Assembly (NCBI GenBank): GCA_021800745.1
Contig: JAJYYS010000015.1
Location: 1 to 17,536 of the forward strand
Reading direction: 5' to 3'
DNA from: a bacterium
GTDB taxonomy: Bacteria > SZUA-79 > Acidulodesulfobacterales > Acidulodesulfobacteraceae
DNA length: 17,536 nt
The notes beneath the pieces are model-generated. The model made no database searches, was not told the origin of the DNA, and saw only the letters and a program-made list of their open reading frames with translations. The stretch's first letter is position 1; each line of letters opens with the position of its first letter. Positions 1 to 8,084 of this stretch are shown piece after piece. A program made the translations under genes and the position numbers.

Positions 1-1320
1 CTTGAAGTTCCTTTTCTCGGCATATGCTACGGCATGCAGATTATGGCGCATCTTCTCGGAGGAAAAGTGATACCGGCAAAAAACCGCGAATACGGACACT
101 CCGAACTTAAAATTATTAAAGAAAGCATGCTTTTTAACGGATGCGGAAAATCCAGCCGCGTATGGATGAGCCACGGCGACGTTATAGTTAAAATACCGGA
201 CGGATTTGCGGTAACGGCGCAGACCGAAACATGTGATACCGCGGCTTTCGAGAACCGCGGGAAGAAAATGTACGGCCTCCAATTTCACCCGGAAGTTATC
301 CATACCGCCTGCGGAACGGCTATATTGAATAATTTTTTATTCGATATAGCAAAAGTAAAAGGAGACTGGGAGTTAGAAGATTTTATATCCGGCAAGGTTG
401 CGGAAATAAGTGAAAATATCGGCGGCAAAACGGCTATATGCGCCTTATCCGGCGGAGTGGATTCTACCGTTGCGGCCGTCCTTACGAACTTAGCCGTCAA
501 AGACAGGCTCAAATGCATATTCGTGGATAACGGCCTGCTGAGGGAAACGGAGGCAAAATCCGTTATGAAATATTACAGGGACAACCTCAGCCTTAACGTT
601 AAGCTAGTAAATGCTTCAGGTTTGTTTTTAAAAGAATTGAAAGGCGTTTCGGACCCTGAAAAAAAACGTAAAATTATAGGAAAACTTTTTATAAAAATAT
701 TCGAAAAAGAAGCCGAAAAAATAAAAGGGGTAAATTTTCTCGTTCAGGGAACTCTTTATCCGGACGTTATCGAGTCGGTAAAAGTATTCGGAGCCTCAAG
801 CATCATCAAAAGCCATCATAACGTGGGAGGGCTCCCTAAGAAATTAAATTTAAAATTAATAGAGCCGCTGAGGGAATTATTTAAAGACGAGGTACGAATA
901 ATCGGAAAGAATATCGGAATACCCGGCGAAATAATAAACAGGCAGCCGTTTCCCGGCCCCGGGTTGGCCATAAGGATAATAGGCGAGGTCGATAAACGGC
1001 GGCTCGACGTTTTAAGAAAAGCCGACTCTATTGTAACCGAAGAGATAAAAAAAGCCGGATTATACGACAAAGTATGGCAGTCTTTTCCCGTGCTCGTTCC
1101 CGTTAAGACCGTAGGCGTTATGGGAGACAAAAGAAGCTACGAATCCGTTATAGCTCTCCGCGCGGTGACTTCGGCCGACGGGATGACCGCTGATTTTGCA
1201 AAACTAGATTACGATATATTAAGAATATGCTCTTCGAGGATAATTTCGGAAATAAAAGGAATAAACAGGGTGGTTTACGATATCACTTCAAAACCGCCTT
1301 CGACGATAGAATGGGAGTAA
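1..1320 (+). CDS. guaA: GMP synthase (glutamine-hydrolysing), 5'-truncated by window edge
   Basis: Amidates XMP to GMP with glutamine and ATP, the last step of guanine nucleotide synthesis. The reading frame is open from base 1; 439 residues are visible against about 510-525 for the family, so roughly 75-80 N-terminal residues and the start lie outside. The N-terminal class I glutamine amidotransferase domain shows the nucleophile Cys in GICYGMQ (codon 25-27) and the His and Glu of FHPE (286-288 and 292-294). The ATP pyrophosphatase domain begins with the PP-loop SGGVDST (from base 448). The C-terminal dimerisation domain ends in the family signature [14 protein letters not shown]. All catalytic residues in view are present, so the gene looks functional. 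dnaE follows 4 bases after the stop, suggesting cotranscription. The first internal ATG (base 34) is not a credible start because it lies just past the active-site Cys. Confidence 0.97.
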   Translation, partial: LEVPFLGICYGMQIMAHLLGGKVIPAKNREYGHSELKIIKESMLFNGCGKSSRVWMSHGDVIVKIPDGFAVTAQTETCDTAAFENRGKKMYGLQFHPEVIHTACGTAILNNFLFDIAKVKGDWELEDFISGKVAEISENIGGKTAICALSGGVDSTVAAVLTNLAVKDRLKCIFVDNGLLRETEAKSVMKYYRDNLSLNVKLVNASGLFLKELKGVSDPEKKRKIIGKLFIKIFEKEAEKIKGVNFLVQGTLYPDVIESVKVFGASSIIKSHHNVGGLPKKLNLKLIEPLRELFKDEVRIIGKNIGIPGEIINRQPFPGPGLAIRIIGEVDKRRLDVLRKADSIVTEEIKKAGLYDKVWQSFPVLVPVKTVGVMGDKRSYESVIALRAVTSADGMTADFAKLDYDILRICSSRIISEIKGINRVVYDITSKPPSTIEWE

Positions 1321-1324
1321 AATT

Positions 1325-4300
1325 ATGAACGAGTTCGTCCATCTGCATCTGCATTCGCATTACAGTCTTTTAGACGGGGCGATTAAAATCGACGATATAA
1401 TAAACAAGGCTATCGAATTCGGCATGCCTTCCGTCGCGATAACCGACCACGGCAATATGTTCGGGGCCATAGAATTTTACGAGAAAGCCGTCAAAAAAAA
1501 GATAAAGCCTATAATCGGCTGTGAAATGTATGTTTCGAAGTCCGATATGAAACTTAAGAACGCAAGCGAAAAATATTATTATCATCTTATACTGCTTGCC
1601 AAAGACGACGAGGGTTACCGGAACCTGTCCAAATTAGTATCTAAATCCTATATAGACGGGTTTTATTACAAACCCAGAATAGACAAAAATATCCTCAAAG
1701 ACAATCATAAAGGCTTAATCGCTCTGTCCGCTTGCATAAAAGGGGAAATTCCCTACAACATAGTGCAGGGAAAGTACGATGCGGCGGAAGAAAGCCTTAA
1801 ATATTATTTAGAACTTTTTAAAGATGATTTTTATCTGGAAATGCAGGTTCAGGGCATGCCGGAGCAAATAACGGCAAATAAAGGACTGCTCGATTTGTCT
1901 AAAAAATACGGCGTGCCTCTCGTCGCTACCAACGACTGCCATTATCTTCTAAAAGAGGATTATGAAGCCCACGACGTCCTGTTGTGCATCCAGACCGGCA
2001 AGACGGTGGAAGACAAGGACAGAATGAAATTTTCGACTAAAGACCTTTACTTCAGGTCGCAGGAAGAAATGAAGCGAGTTTTCGGCGAATATCCCCCCGA
2101 AGTAATTTCAAACACAAAAATGATAGCCGATAAATGCAATTTTTCTTTTAAACTCAAAGAAGGACATCATTTTCCCCAGTTTAAGGATAAAGAAAATAAA
2201 AATTACGTTCAAGATTCCGAAGCTTCCGTCGCCGATTTTTTTGAAAGCGAAACAAGGAAAGGTTTCGAAGAAGTTTTTATAAAAAACCCTACGAAAGCCG
2301 CCGCCGAATCTTATGCGAAAAACCCCGAAGCATACGCGGCAAGGCTCGATATGGAGATAGAAGTCATTAAAAAATCTAATTTCGCGGGATATTTTTTAAT
2401 AGTGTCGGATTTTATCAAATACGCGAAAGAGCATAATATTCCGGTAGGGCCGGGCAGGGGCTCAGCGGCAGGAAGCCTTGCCGCCTATTGCCTAAAAATT
2501 ACCGAAATAGACCCTATAAAATACGACCTGATGTTCGAAAGGTTTCTTAATCCCGAAAGAATAAGCATGCCCGATATAGACTCCGATTTTTGCATAAACG
2601 GCAGAGACGAGGTTATTAAATACGTTTCGGACAAGTACGGCGAAGAACAGGTTTCCCAGATAATAACTTTCGGAACCATGCTTGCGAAAGCCGTAATAAG
2701 GGATACGGGTAGAGCTTTAAATATGCCTTACGCGGAAGTGGATAAAATAGCCAAACTAGTTCCCAACACTCTCGGCATAACCCTTGAAGCCGCCGTAAAA
2801 GAAGAGCCTAAGCTCCGGAGTTTAATCGAAACTAATCCTAAGGTAAAAAAACTTATAGAAATAGCAAAAAGGCTCGAAGGCCTTGCAAGGCATGCAAGCA
2901 CCCACGCCGCAGGAGTGGTTATATCGAACGAACCCATCCATAACCATATGCCTTTGTATAAAGGAACGAAAGAAACGGATGTTATTACCACTCAATACAC
3001 CGGAACGGATTTAGAAAAATTGGGATTTATCAAGTTCGACTTTCTCGGATTAAAAACTCTTACGGTTATGAACGAGGCTATCGCCCTTATAAACTATTCG
3101 AGGGGGCAAAGCGCTAATTTTAACATATACGATATAGATTTGAACGACAGGGCGACGTTTAAACTTTTAGCCGCCGGAGATACTACGGGGGTATTTCAGC
3201 TCGAAAGTTCCGGCATGAAAGAATTAATAAAAAAACTCGTTCCGAATTCTTTTGAAGATTTAATTCCCCTCGTCGCCCTTTACAGGCCGGGACCTCTCGG
3301 CAGCGGCATGGTTGACGATTTTATCAAAGCGAAACACGGTAAAGCCAAAATACATTATATCCATCCGTTACTGAAAGATATTCTTCAGGATACATACGGA
3401 GTAATGCTGTATCAGGAGCAGATAATGAAAGTGGCCACCAATCTCGCCGGATTTTCTATGGGGGAGGCGGACGTTTTAAGAAAGGGCGTAGGTAAAAAGC
3501 AGGCGGAACTTATTAATCAAATGAAAGATAAATTTATTGCCGGATGCAGAAAAAACGGAATAGAAGAGGTAAAATCCGAAAAGATTTTTTCCCTTATAGT
3601 TAAATTCGGAGAATACGGTTTTAACAAGTCCCACTCGACGGCTTACGCATATATAGCATATATGACCGCCTACTTAAAAGCTAATTACAAGGAACATTTT
3701 ACGGCGGCTCTTTTATCCAGCGAAATGTCCAATACCGATAAGCTGGCGAAGATAATAAACGAGGCGAAGTCCGGAATTAACGCCTGCGAAATACTGCCTC
3801 CGTCCGTTAACGAATCCGCGGAAAGGTTCGCTATAGTAAATACGGGCGCCGAAGGCGGCGGAAAGCTCGCTATCCGCACGGGGCTGGGAGCGGTTAAAAA
3901 CGTGGGCAAAGCGGCGATAGATTCTATTTTGCAGACCCGCAAAGATAAAATATTTAACGACTTATTCGATTTCTGTTCAAGGGTAGATACCCGGAAAGTC
4001 AATAAAAGAACTATAGAAAATCTCATAAAAAGCGGGGCTTTGGATATCGCCGGAGAATCTAGAAAATGGATGCTGGATAATTTAGAAGCCGTAATGGAGG
4101 AATCCGTCCGCAAAAGGGAAAAAGAAGATTCCGGACAGGTAGATTTATTCGCTTCCTTAGGAGAAAACGTTAATTACGCCCAAGGCAAAGACGAGTCTTA
4201 TTTAAAGGTTTCGGGAGAAAAGGACGATAAGAAGTCGATACTCGCTTTCGAAAAAGAATCGCTCGGATTTTATCTTTCGGGCCACCCGCTGGACGGTTAC

Positions 4301-5086
4301 GAGGAAAAGATTAAACTGCTCGGCATAAAATCGGTTGCCGATATAGTATCGGAATATATAAAAGGCCTGCGCAAAGGCGGTCCGGAGCGGCCGGACGTAC
4401 CGAACGGCCGGTCCCGCGGCGCGGCCGATAAGGACAATATGTATAAAATGGCGGGAGTCATAAATCAGCTGAAAGTGCATAAAACGAGAAATAACGACAA
4501 GATGGCTTCGTTTATATTAAATGATAAGAACTCGAACGTCGAAGCAGTTTTTTTTCCTAAAAACTTTTTAAAGTACGAAGAAATATTAGGAACGAATCAG
4601 CCCGTAATTTTGACGGGCAGAATTGATTTTTCTGGTCTGAATACGGCAGGAAATGCCGGAGACGGAGTATCGGAAACGGCCGGAGCGGCCGGCGAAGACG
4701 CCCCTGAAAATGATGAGGCTCTAAACGGCAAAAATAAACCGGAAACCGGAAAGGCGGAGTACGGCGCCGGTTATGACGACATGGATTTAGATATTAAAGT
4801 TATAGGAGAAAACATCGAACTTTTAGAAGAGGTTAAGGTAAAAAGACAGGCAAGACAGGAAGAAGAAGTTTGTATTATAGAAATAAACGAAAATGCGGCT
4901 TTCTTCGAAGCTGGAGAATTTAGAAATTTTCTTTCGGAGATAAAAAACAGCCTGTCCGATTCCAAGGGCAGTTCTAAAGTAATATTAAGAATGTCCGGAT
5001 ATAATATAGTTCTTAAAGAGAGTCTCGGGGTGGACAAGGCATTGCTGAAATCAAAATCCCTGCCGGACTATTTGAATATTATATAA
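1325..5086 (+). CDS. dnaE: DNA polymerase III alpha subunit (replicative polymerase)
   Basis: Catalytic subunit of the replicative polymerase; 1253 aa, slightly longer than E. coli DnaE (1160). Starts at ATG with GGGAG (1313-1317) 7 bases upstream, overlapping the guaA stop. Domains in order: PHP domain (residues ~5-215) with HLHLHSHYSLLDG, ITDHGN, GCE and NDCH motifs, so metal ligands look largely kept; polymerase palm with the catalytic pair in PDIDSDF (Asp417, Asp419) and the third Asp572 in KFDFLGL; fingers with YRPGPLGSGM and GYGFNKSHS-type motifs; HhH region; a clamp-binding pentapeptide QVDLF at 938-942 (4136-4150); and a C-terminal OB fold starting around MAGVINQLKVHKT. Two low-complexity stretches flank or interrupt the OB region (bases 4361-4436 and 4634-4787) and account for much of the extra length. 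No exonuclease domain is fused, so this is the DnaE rather than the PolC type. Confidence 0.97.
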   Translation: MNEFVHLHLHSHYSLLDGAIKIDDIINKAIEFGMPSVAITDHGNMFGAIEFYEKAVKKKIKPIIGCEMYVSKSDMKLKNASEKYYYHLILLAKDDEGYRNLSKLVSKSYIDGFYYKPRIDKNILKDNHKGLIALSACIKGEIPYNIVQGKYDAAEESLKYYLELFKDDFYLEMQVQGMPEQITANKGLLDLSKKYGVPLVATNDCHYLLKEDYEAHDVLLCIQTGKTVEDKDRMKFSTKDLYFRSQEEMKRVFGEYPPEVISNTKMIADKCNFSFKLKEGHHFPQFKDKENKNYVQDSEASVADFFESETRKGFEEVFIKNPTKAAAESYAKNPEAYAARLDMEIEVIKKSNFAGYFLIVSDFIKYAKEHNIPVGPGRGSAAGSLAAYCLKITEIDPIKYDLMFERFLNPERISMPDIDSDFCINGRDEVIKYVSDKYGEEQVSQIITFGTMLAKAVIRDTGRALNMPYAEVDKIAKLVPNTLGITLEAAVKEEPKLRSLIETNPKVKKLIEIAKRLEGLARHASTHAAGVVISNEPIHNHMPLYKGTKETDVITTQYTGTDLEKLGFIKFDFLGLKTLTVMNEAIALINYSRGQSANFNIYDIDLNDRATFKLLAAGDTTGVFQLESSGMKELIKKLVPNSFEDLIPLVALYRPGPLGSGMVDDFIKAKHGKAKIHYIHPLLKDILQDTYGVMLYQEQIMKVATNLAGFSMGEADVLRKGVGKKQAELINQMKDKFIAGCRKNGIEEVKSEKIFSLIVKFGEYGFNKSHSTAYAYIAYMTAYLKANYKEHFTAALLSSEMSNTDKLAKIINEAKSGINACEILPPSVNESAERFAIVNTGAEGGGKLAIRTGLGAVKNVGKAAIDSILQTRKDKIFNDLFDFCSRVDTRKVNKRTIENLIKSGALDIAGESRKWMLDNLEAVMEESVRKREKEDSGQVDLFASLGENVNYAQGKDESYLKVSGEKDDKKSILAFEKESLGFYLSGHPLDGYEEKIKLLGIKSVADIVSEYIKGLRKGGPERPDVPNGRSRGAADKDNMYKMAGVINQLKVHKTRNNDKMASFILNDKNSNVEAVFFPKNFLKYEEILGTNQPVILTGRIDFSGLNTAGNAGDGVSETAGAAGEDAPENDEALNGKNKPETGKAEYGAGYDDMDLDIKVIGENIELLEEVKVKRQARQEEEVCIIEINENAAFFEAGEFRNFLSEIKNSLSDSKGSSKVILRMSGYNIVLKESLGVDKALLKSKSLPDYLNII
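4136..4150 (+). other. Beta-clamp binding motif QVDLF within DnaE
   Basis: The pentapeptide Gln938-Val-Asp-Leu-Phe942 fits the bacterial sliding-clamp consensus QxxLF and lies after the polymerase/HhH core and before the OB fold, the position of the internal clamp-binding motif in E. coli DnaE (QADMF). It probably tethers the polymerase to the beta clamp. The role is inferred from motif and position. Confidence 0.75.
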
Positions 5087-5099
5087 TCGGTGGTATAAT
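5072..5099 (+). promoter_or_regulatory. Candidate sigma-70 extended -10 promoter for accA
   Basis: TTGAAT (5072-5077), a 16-base spacer and TATAAT (5094-5099) preceded by TG plus one base (TGGTATAAT, extended -10). The -35 overlaps the last codons of dnaE. A start near 5106 would give a leader of about 60 bases before the accA ATG at 5166. A second exact TATAAT (5134-5139) has no -35 partner at the right distance. Transcription is inferred, not shown. Confidence 0.5.
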
Positions 5100-5165
5100 A
5101 AAAAACTGATGCGCTTTTGGATAACTAAAATACTATAATAGTAATATAAAACAAAATAAACATTT

Positions 5166-6128
5166 ATGGCTATACAGTATCTTGAATTTGAAAGACCTAT
5201 AATCGAACTCGAACAGAAGATAGAAGAGTTAAAGACGTTTAACCTGGGAGGCTTTGCCAACGTAGATGAAGATATAAAGAATCTCGGAGCCAAAAAGGAT
5301 AAACTTACGAGGGATATATTTAAAAATATAAACAGCTGGCAGGTTACACAATTGTCGAGGCATCCTTTGAGGCCTTATACTATGGATTATATAGATTTAA
5401 TAGCCGAAAATTTTGCCGAACTCCACGGAGACAGGTTGTTTATGGACGATAAAGCCGTAGTCGGAGGATTCTGTTTTATTAAAGACGATGCCTCTGGTTA
5501 CAGGCAGAGGGCGCTTATAGTAGGACACCAGAAAGGGCGCAACACAAAAGATAAAATGTGCAGGAATTTCGGTATGCCCCATCCGGAAGGCTACAGAAAA
5601 GCGCAGAGGCTGTTTAAGCTCGCTGAAAAATACTCTATCCCGATAGTTACGCTGATAGACACGCCCGGCGCGTATCCGGGTTTAGGAGCGGAAGAAAGGG
5701 GGCAGTCGGAGGCGATAGCAAAAACAATATATACTTTATTGAATGTTTCCGTTCCCGTTATATCCGTAATAATAGGGGAAGGCGGAAGCGGAGGAGCGCT
5801 GGCCTTCGGAACCGGGAACAGAGTTTTGATGATGGAGTATTCGGTTTATTCGGTAATATCGCCGGAGGGATGCGCGTCTATCCTGTATAAAGATACTTCT
5901 AAAACCGAGGATGCCGCCAATTCTTTAAAGCTTACGGCAAAAGACCTGCTAAACGATTCTAAAGTTATCGACGGCATTATACCGGAGCCTCTCGGCGGAG
6001 CCCACAGAGATATAAAACTTGCGTCGGAGAACCTGAAAAAAGCTATTTTGGAGAATATCGGAGAACTTAAAAAATACGGCGGAGAGGATTTGAGAAACGA
6101 AAGAATAAAAAAATTCGCTAATTATTAA
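5166..6128 (+). CDS. accA: Acetyl-CoA carboxylase carboxyltransferase subunit alpha
   Basis: Forms the carboxyltransferase with AccD, moving the carboxyl group from carboxybiotin to acetyl-CoA to make malonyl-CoA for fatty acid synthesis. At 320 aa it has the usual family length. An N-terminal helical segment opening LEFERPIIELEQKIEEL is typical of AccA; the crotonase-like core carries HGDRLFMDD, IDTPGAYPGLGAEERGQ (~163-180), the oxyanion-type glycine motif GEGGSGGALAFG (~204-215) and SPEGCASILYKD. It sits 79 bases after dnaE, a neighbour pair common in Gram-negative bacteria. No clear Shine-Dalgarno precedes the ATG; the upstream bases are an A/T-rich run. No accD or biotin carrier gene is in the window. 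Confidence 0.97.
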   Translation: MAIQYLEFERPIIELEQKIEELKTFNLGGFANVDEDIKNLGAKKDKLTRDIFKNINSWQVTQLSRHPLRPYTMDYIDLIAENFAELHGDRLFMDDKAVVGGFCFIKDDASGYRQRALIVGHQKGRNTKDKMCRNFGMPHPEGYRKAQRLFKLAEKYSIPIVTLIDTPGAYPGLGAEERGQSEAIAKTIYTLLNVSVPVISVIIGEGGSGGALAFGTGNRVLMMEYSVYSVISPEGCASILYKDTSKTEDAANSLKLTAKDLLNDSKVIDGIIPEPLGGAHRDIKLASENLKKAILENIGELKKYGGEDLRNERIKKFANY

Positions 6129-6197
6129 TTTAACTCATATTATGTATTTTTATTGCAAAATTAAAGTAAAGCTTAATATTAAATTATCTTTCTTAAG

Positions 6198-7976
6198 ATG
6201 GTAGAATATCCCGATATAGCATATTTTTTATCCAAGGACCTTATATCTAAAAATACAAGGGATGAAATTTATGAAAAAATTTCCGTTACAGCCGCGACTT
6301 TTATAAAAAGCGACCTCATAACCATATTTATGCTTAACGAGGACATCGAAAAGATAGTATGCGTTAAATATTATCAGGACGGTAAATTTATAAAAAAAGA
6401 TTTTGAGATAATGCTCGGAGAGGGATTGATAGGTTCGGTCATAGAGAACGGCGAACCGCTGGCCAGCGGTAATCTTAAATCCGACCTGTCCGACATATAT
6501 TACGAACTGGAAAAGCAGTTTACCGATATGTCGTCTATGCTGAGCGTTCCTATCTATGCGGGGCCGCTCGTTTTGGGCGCTTTAAATATATACAGGAAGG
6601 ATACCCACGATTTTTCCGAAGAAGAAACCAAAGTCGCAAAATTCATAGCTATGATGGGAGGAATTTTTATATACAGCCTCACTTTATACGAAAACGCCAA
6701 CCTTTTATATTTAAGGCAGAAAGAAGAAAGCCAGAAAATCGCCAATCTTCTCGAAGTTTCCAAGCTTGTTTCGTCCTCTCTGGACCTTTCGAGCATTATA
6801 GACCATTCCGTAAAAAGATTGCTTAATTTTACTAAAACGGATTCAGCCCTGGTGTATCTTAAGGATAAAGACAAAGAAGAAAGTAAATTTTGCTATGAAT
6901 TTTTTAACTGCAATATGACCGGATGCTCCATATTCGGAGGAAATATAAACTGCTACAATATGACCGGATTCGAGTGCCCTTTCGTGAAATGCCCTCCGGA
7001 ATCTAAAATATTGCAAAAATGCGTAAACTGCCCTTTTCTTAAAAATACCGTCCTGAAATTATTTAAGGTTTATAATATTGAAGGTTCGTTTTACGGCCAC
7101 GAACTCATTAAATTAGAAGACTGCAAATGCTTAAAAGCTTTAAGCTCGGATTATCCTACTATTAACTATTACGATGGAAACAGCGCGGTTTATAACGATA
7201 ATGCCTGCGGCTGCCACTTCAAAGATATTCCGAAACAGACGTTTATCGGAATACCTGTTAAAACGGACAAGGATTTCCTGGGGTTAATTTTTCTTTTCGG
7301 CAAAAAACGGACGGATTACTCGGTCGAAACCGTAGATTTCATATCTAATATTTCTAACATAATTTCCGTCGCGGCATATAATGCGCAAACCCTCAATTAT
7401 ATCGAAGAAGAACATTTTGAAACTATAAGTTCCATATCGGAGGCTATAGAAGCCAGAGACACATATACCAGGACTCACGGCGACAGGCTCATAGATTACG
7501 GGGTAGCGGTGGCAAAAGAACTAGGATTAAGCGATAATGAAATAAAAAACGTCAGATACGCGGCGGCAATGCACGACGTCGGAAAAATAGGCATAAAAGA
7601 TTCCATATTAAATAAACAGGGAAAACTGACCGAGGAAGAATATAAAGAGATTAAAAAGCATCCCGAAATAGGCTATAACATGCTTAAAAAAATAAAATTT
7701 TTAAGCCACATAGCAAACGACGTTCTGCACCATCAGGAAAGATATGACGGAAAAGGCTATCCCACAGGACTTTCCGGAGAAGATATACCGGTAGCTTCAA
7801 GGATAATAGCGGTCGTGGATACTTTCGACGCTATGACCACCGACAGGCCGTATAGGAAGGCTCTTCCGGTAGATACGGCCTTGAATGAGATTAAGAAAAA
7901 TTCTGGAACCCAGTTCGACCCTAAAGTCGTAGAGGCATTTCTGAAAGCTGTAAAATCCGATAAATTGATAGATTAA
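6198..7976 (+). CDS. GAF-GAF-HD-GYP cyclic-di-GMP phosphodiesterase with a cysteine-rich insertion
   Basis: Predicted cytosolic signalling enzyme hydrolysing cyclic di-GMP; 592 aa, with no membrane segment or signal peptide. GAF domain 1 covers ~20-165. A linker helix (~165-195) leads into GAF 2 (~195-400), split by a cysteine-rich insertion (residues 232-340). The HD-GYP domain (~406-590) has the HD pair at His459-Asp460 (MHDVGKIGI), the double His 511-512 (HHQERYDGKGYP), the GYP triad at 520-522 and DTFDAMTTDRPYR, all as in active enzymes. The insertion carries 12 cysteines, in order C-x5-C-x4-C-x8-C-x7-C-x4-C-x9-C-x2-C and then CKC and CGCH, and resembles CW-type cysteine-rich modules of sensor proteins with Tyr in place of Trp. 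A metal, Fe-S or thiol redox sensor is inferred. No strong Shine-Dalgarno lies before the ATG. Function of the HD-GYP part is confident; the ligand is unknown. Confidence 0.92.
   Translation: MVEYPDIAYFLSKDLISKNTRDEIYEKISVTAATFIKSDLITIFMLNEDIEKIVCVKYYQDGKFIKKDFEIMLGEGLIGSVIENGEPLASGNLKSDLSDIYYELEKQFTDMSSMLSVPIYAGPLVLGALNIYRKDTHDFSEEETKVAKFIAMMGGIFIYSLTLYENANLLYLRQKEESQKIANLLEVSKLVSSSLDLSSIIDHSVKRLLNFTKTDSALVYLKDKDKEESKFCYEFFNCNMTGCSIFGGNINCYNMTGFECPFVKCPPESKILQKCVNCPFLKNTVLKLFKVYNIEGSFYGHELIKLEDCKCLKALSSDYPTINYYDGNSAVYNDNACGCHFKDIPKQTFIGIPVKTDKDFLGLIFLFGKKRTDYSVETVDFISNISNIISVAAYNAQTLNYIEEEHFETISSISEAIEARDTYTRTHGDRLIDYGVAVAKELGLSDNEIKNVRYAAAMHDVGKIGIKDSILNKQGKLTEEEYKEIKKHPEIGYNMLKKIKFLSHIANDVLHHQERYDGKGYPTGLSGEDIPVASRIIAVVDTFDAMTTDRPYRKALPVDTALNEIKKNSGTQFDPKVVEAFLKAVKSDKLID
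6891..7217 (+). other. Cysteine-rich insertion in GAF domain 2 of the HD-GYP protein
   Basis: Residues 232-340 hold Cys 232, 238, 243, 252, 260, 265, 275, 278, 309, 311, 337 and 339, with His340 directly after the last. Cysteine is rare elsewhere in the protein. The block lies between the first strand region of GAF 2 and its closing strands (FIGIPVKTDKDFLGLIFLF), so it would loop out of or fill the ligand pocket. An exact 14-base direct repeat (CAATATGACCGGAT at 6911-6924 and 6956-6969) shows that the N-C-(x)-N-M-T-G unit was duplicated. Confidence 0.8.
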
Positions 7977-7990
7977 CATAAACCAGGAAA

Positions 7991-8018
7991 TTGACGACAG
8001 ACGCCTTGCCTGTATAAA
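7991..8018 (+). promoter_or_regulatory. Candidate sigma-70 promoter for cobQ
   Basis: TTGACG (7991-7996) and TATAAA (8013-8018), each 5 of 6 to consensus, are separated by 16 bases. A start near 8025 leaves a leader of about 60 bases before the cobQ ATG. The leader is too short for a cobalamin riboswitch and none of its conserved elements is visible. Functional status is inferred. Confidence 0.55.
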
Positions 8019-8084
8019 ACTGTCCGTTTTTTAGATTTATTTATTTAATGCGCGTAATTCCGAATATTTTTTAATGTCTATAAT

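Noticed and set aside
6129..6197. Promoter TTGCAA with TAATAT upstream of the HD-GYP gene
   Set aside because: The spacer is 15 bases and both boxes are weak; in such A/T-rich DNA this is expected by chance. No sigma-54 GG/GC pair is present either.
8015..8035. Terminator AAAAC-TGTCC-GTTTT after the HD-GYP gene
   Set aside because: The stem is only five mostly A-T pairs and overlaps the stronger promoter reading; too weak to call.
7977..8084. Cobalamin riboswitch before cobQ
   Set aside because: The gap is only 108 bases and no conserved B12-box bases are visible.
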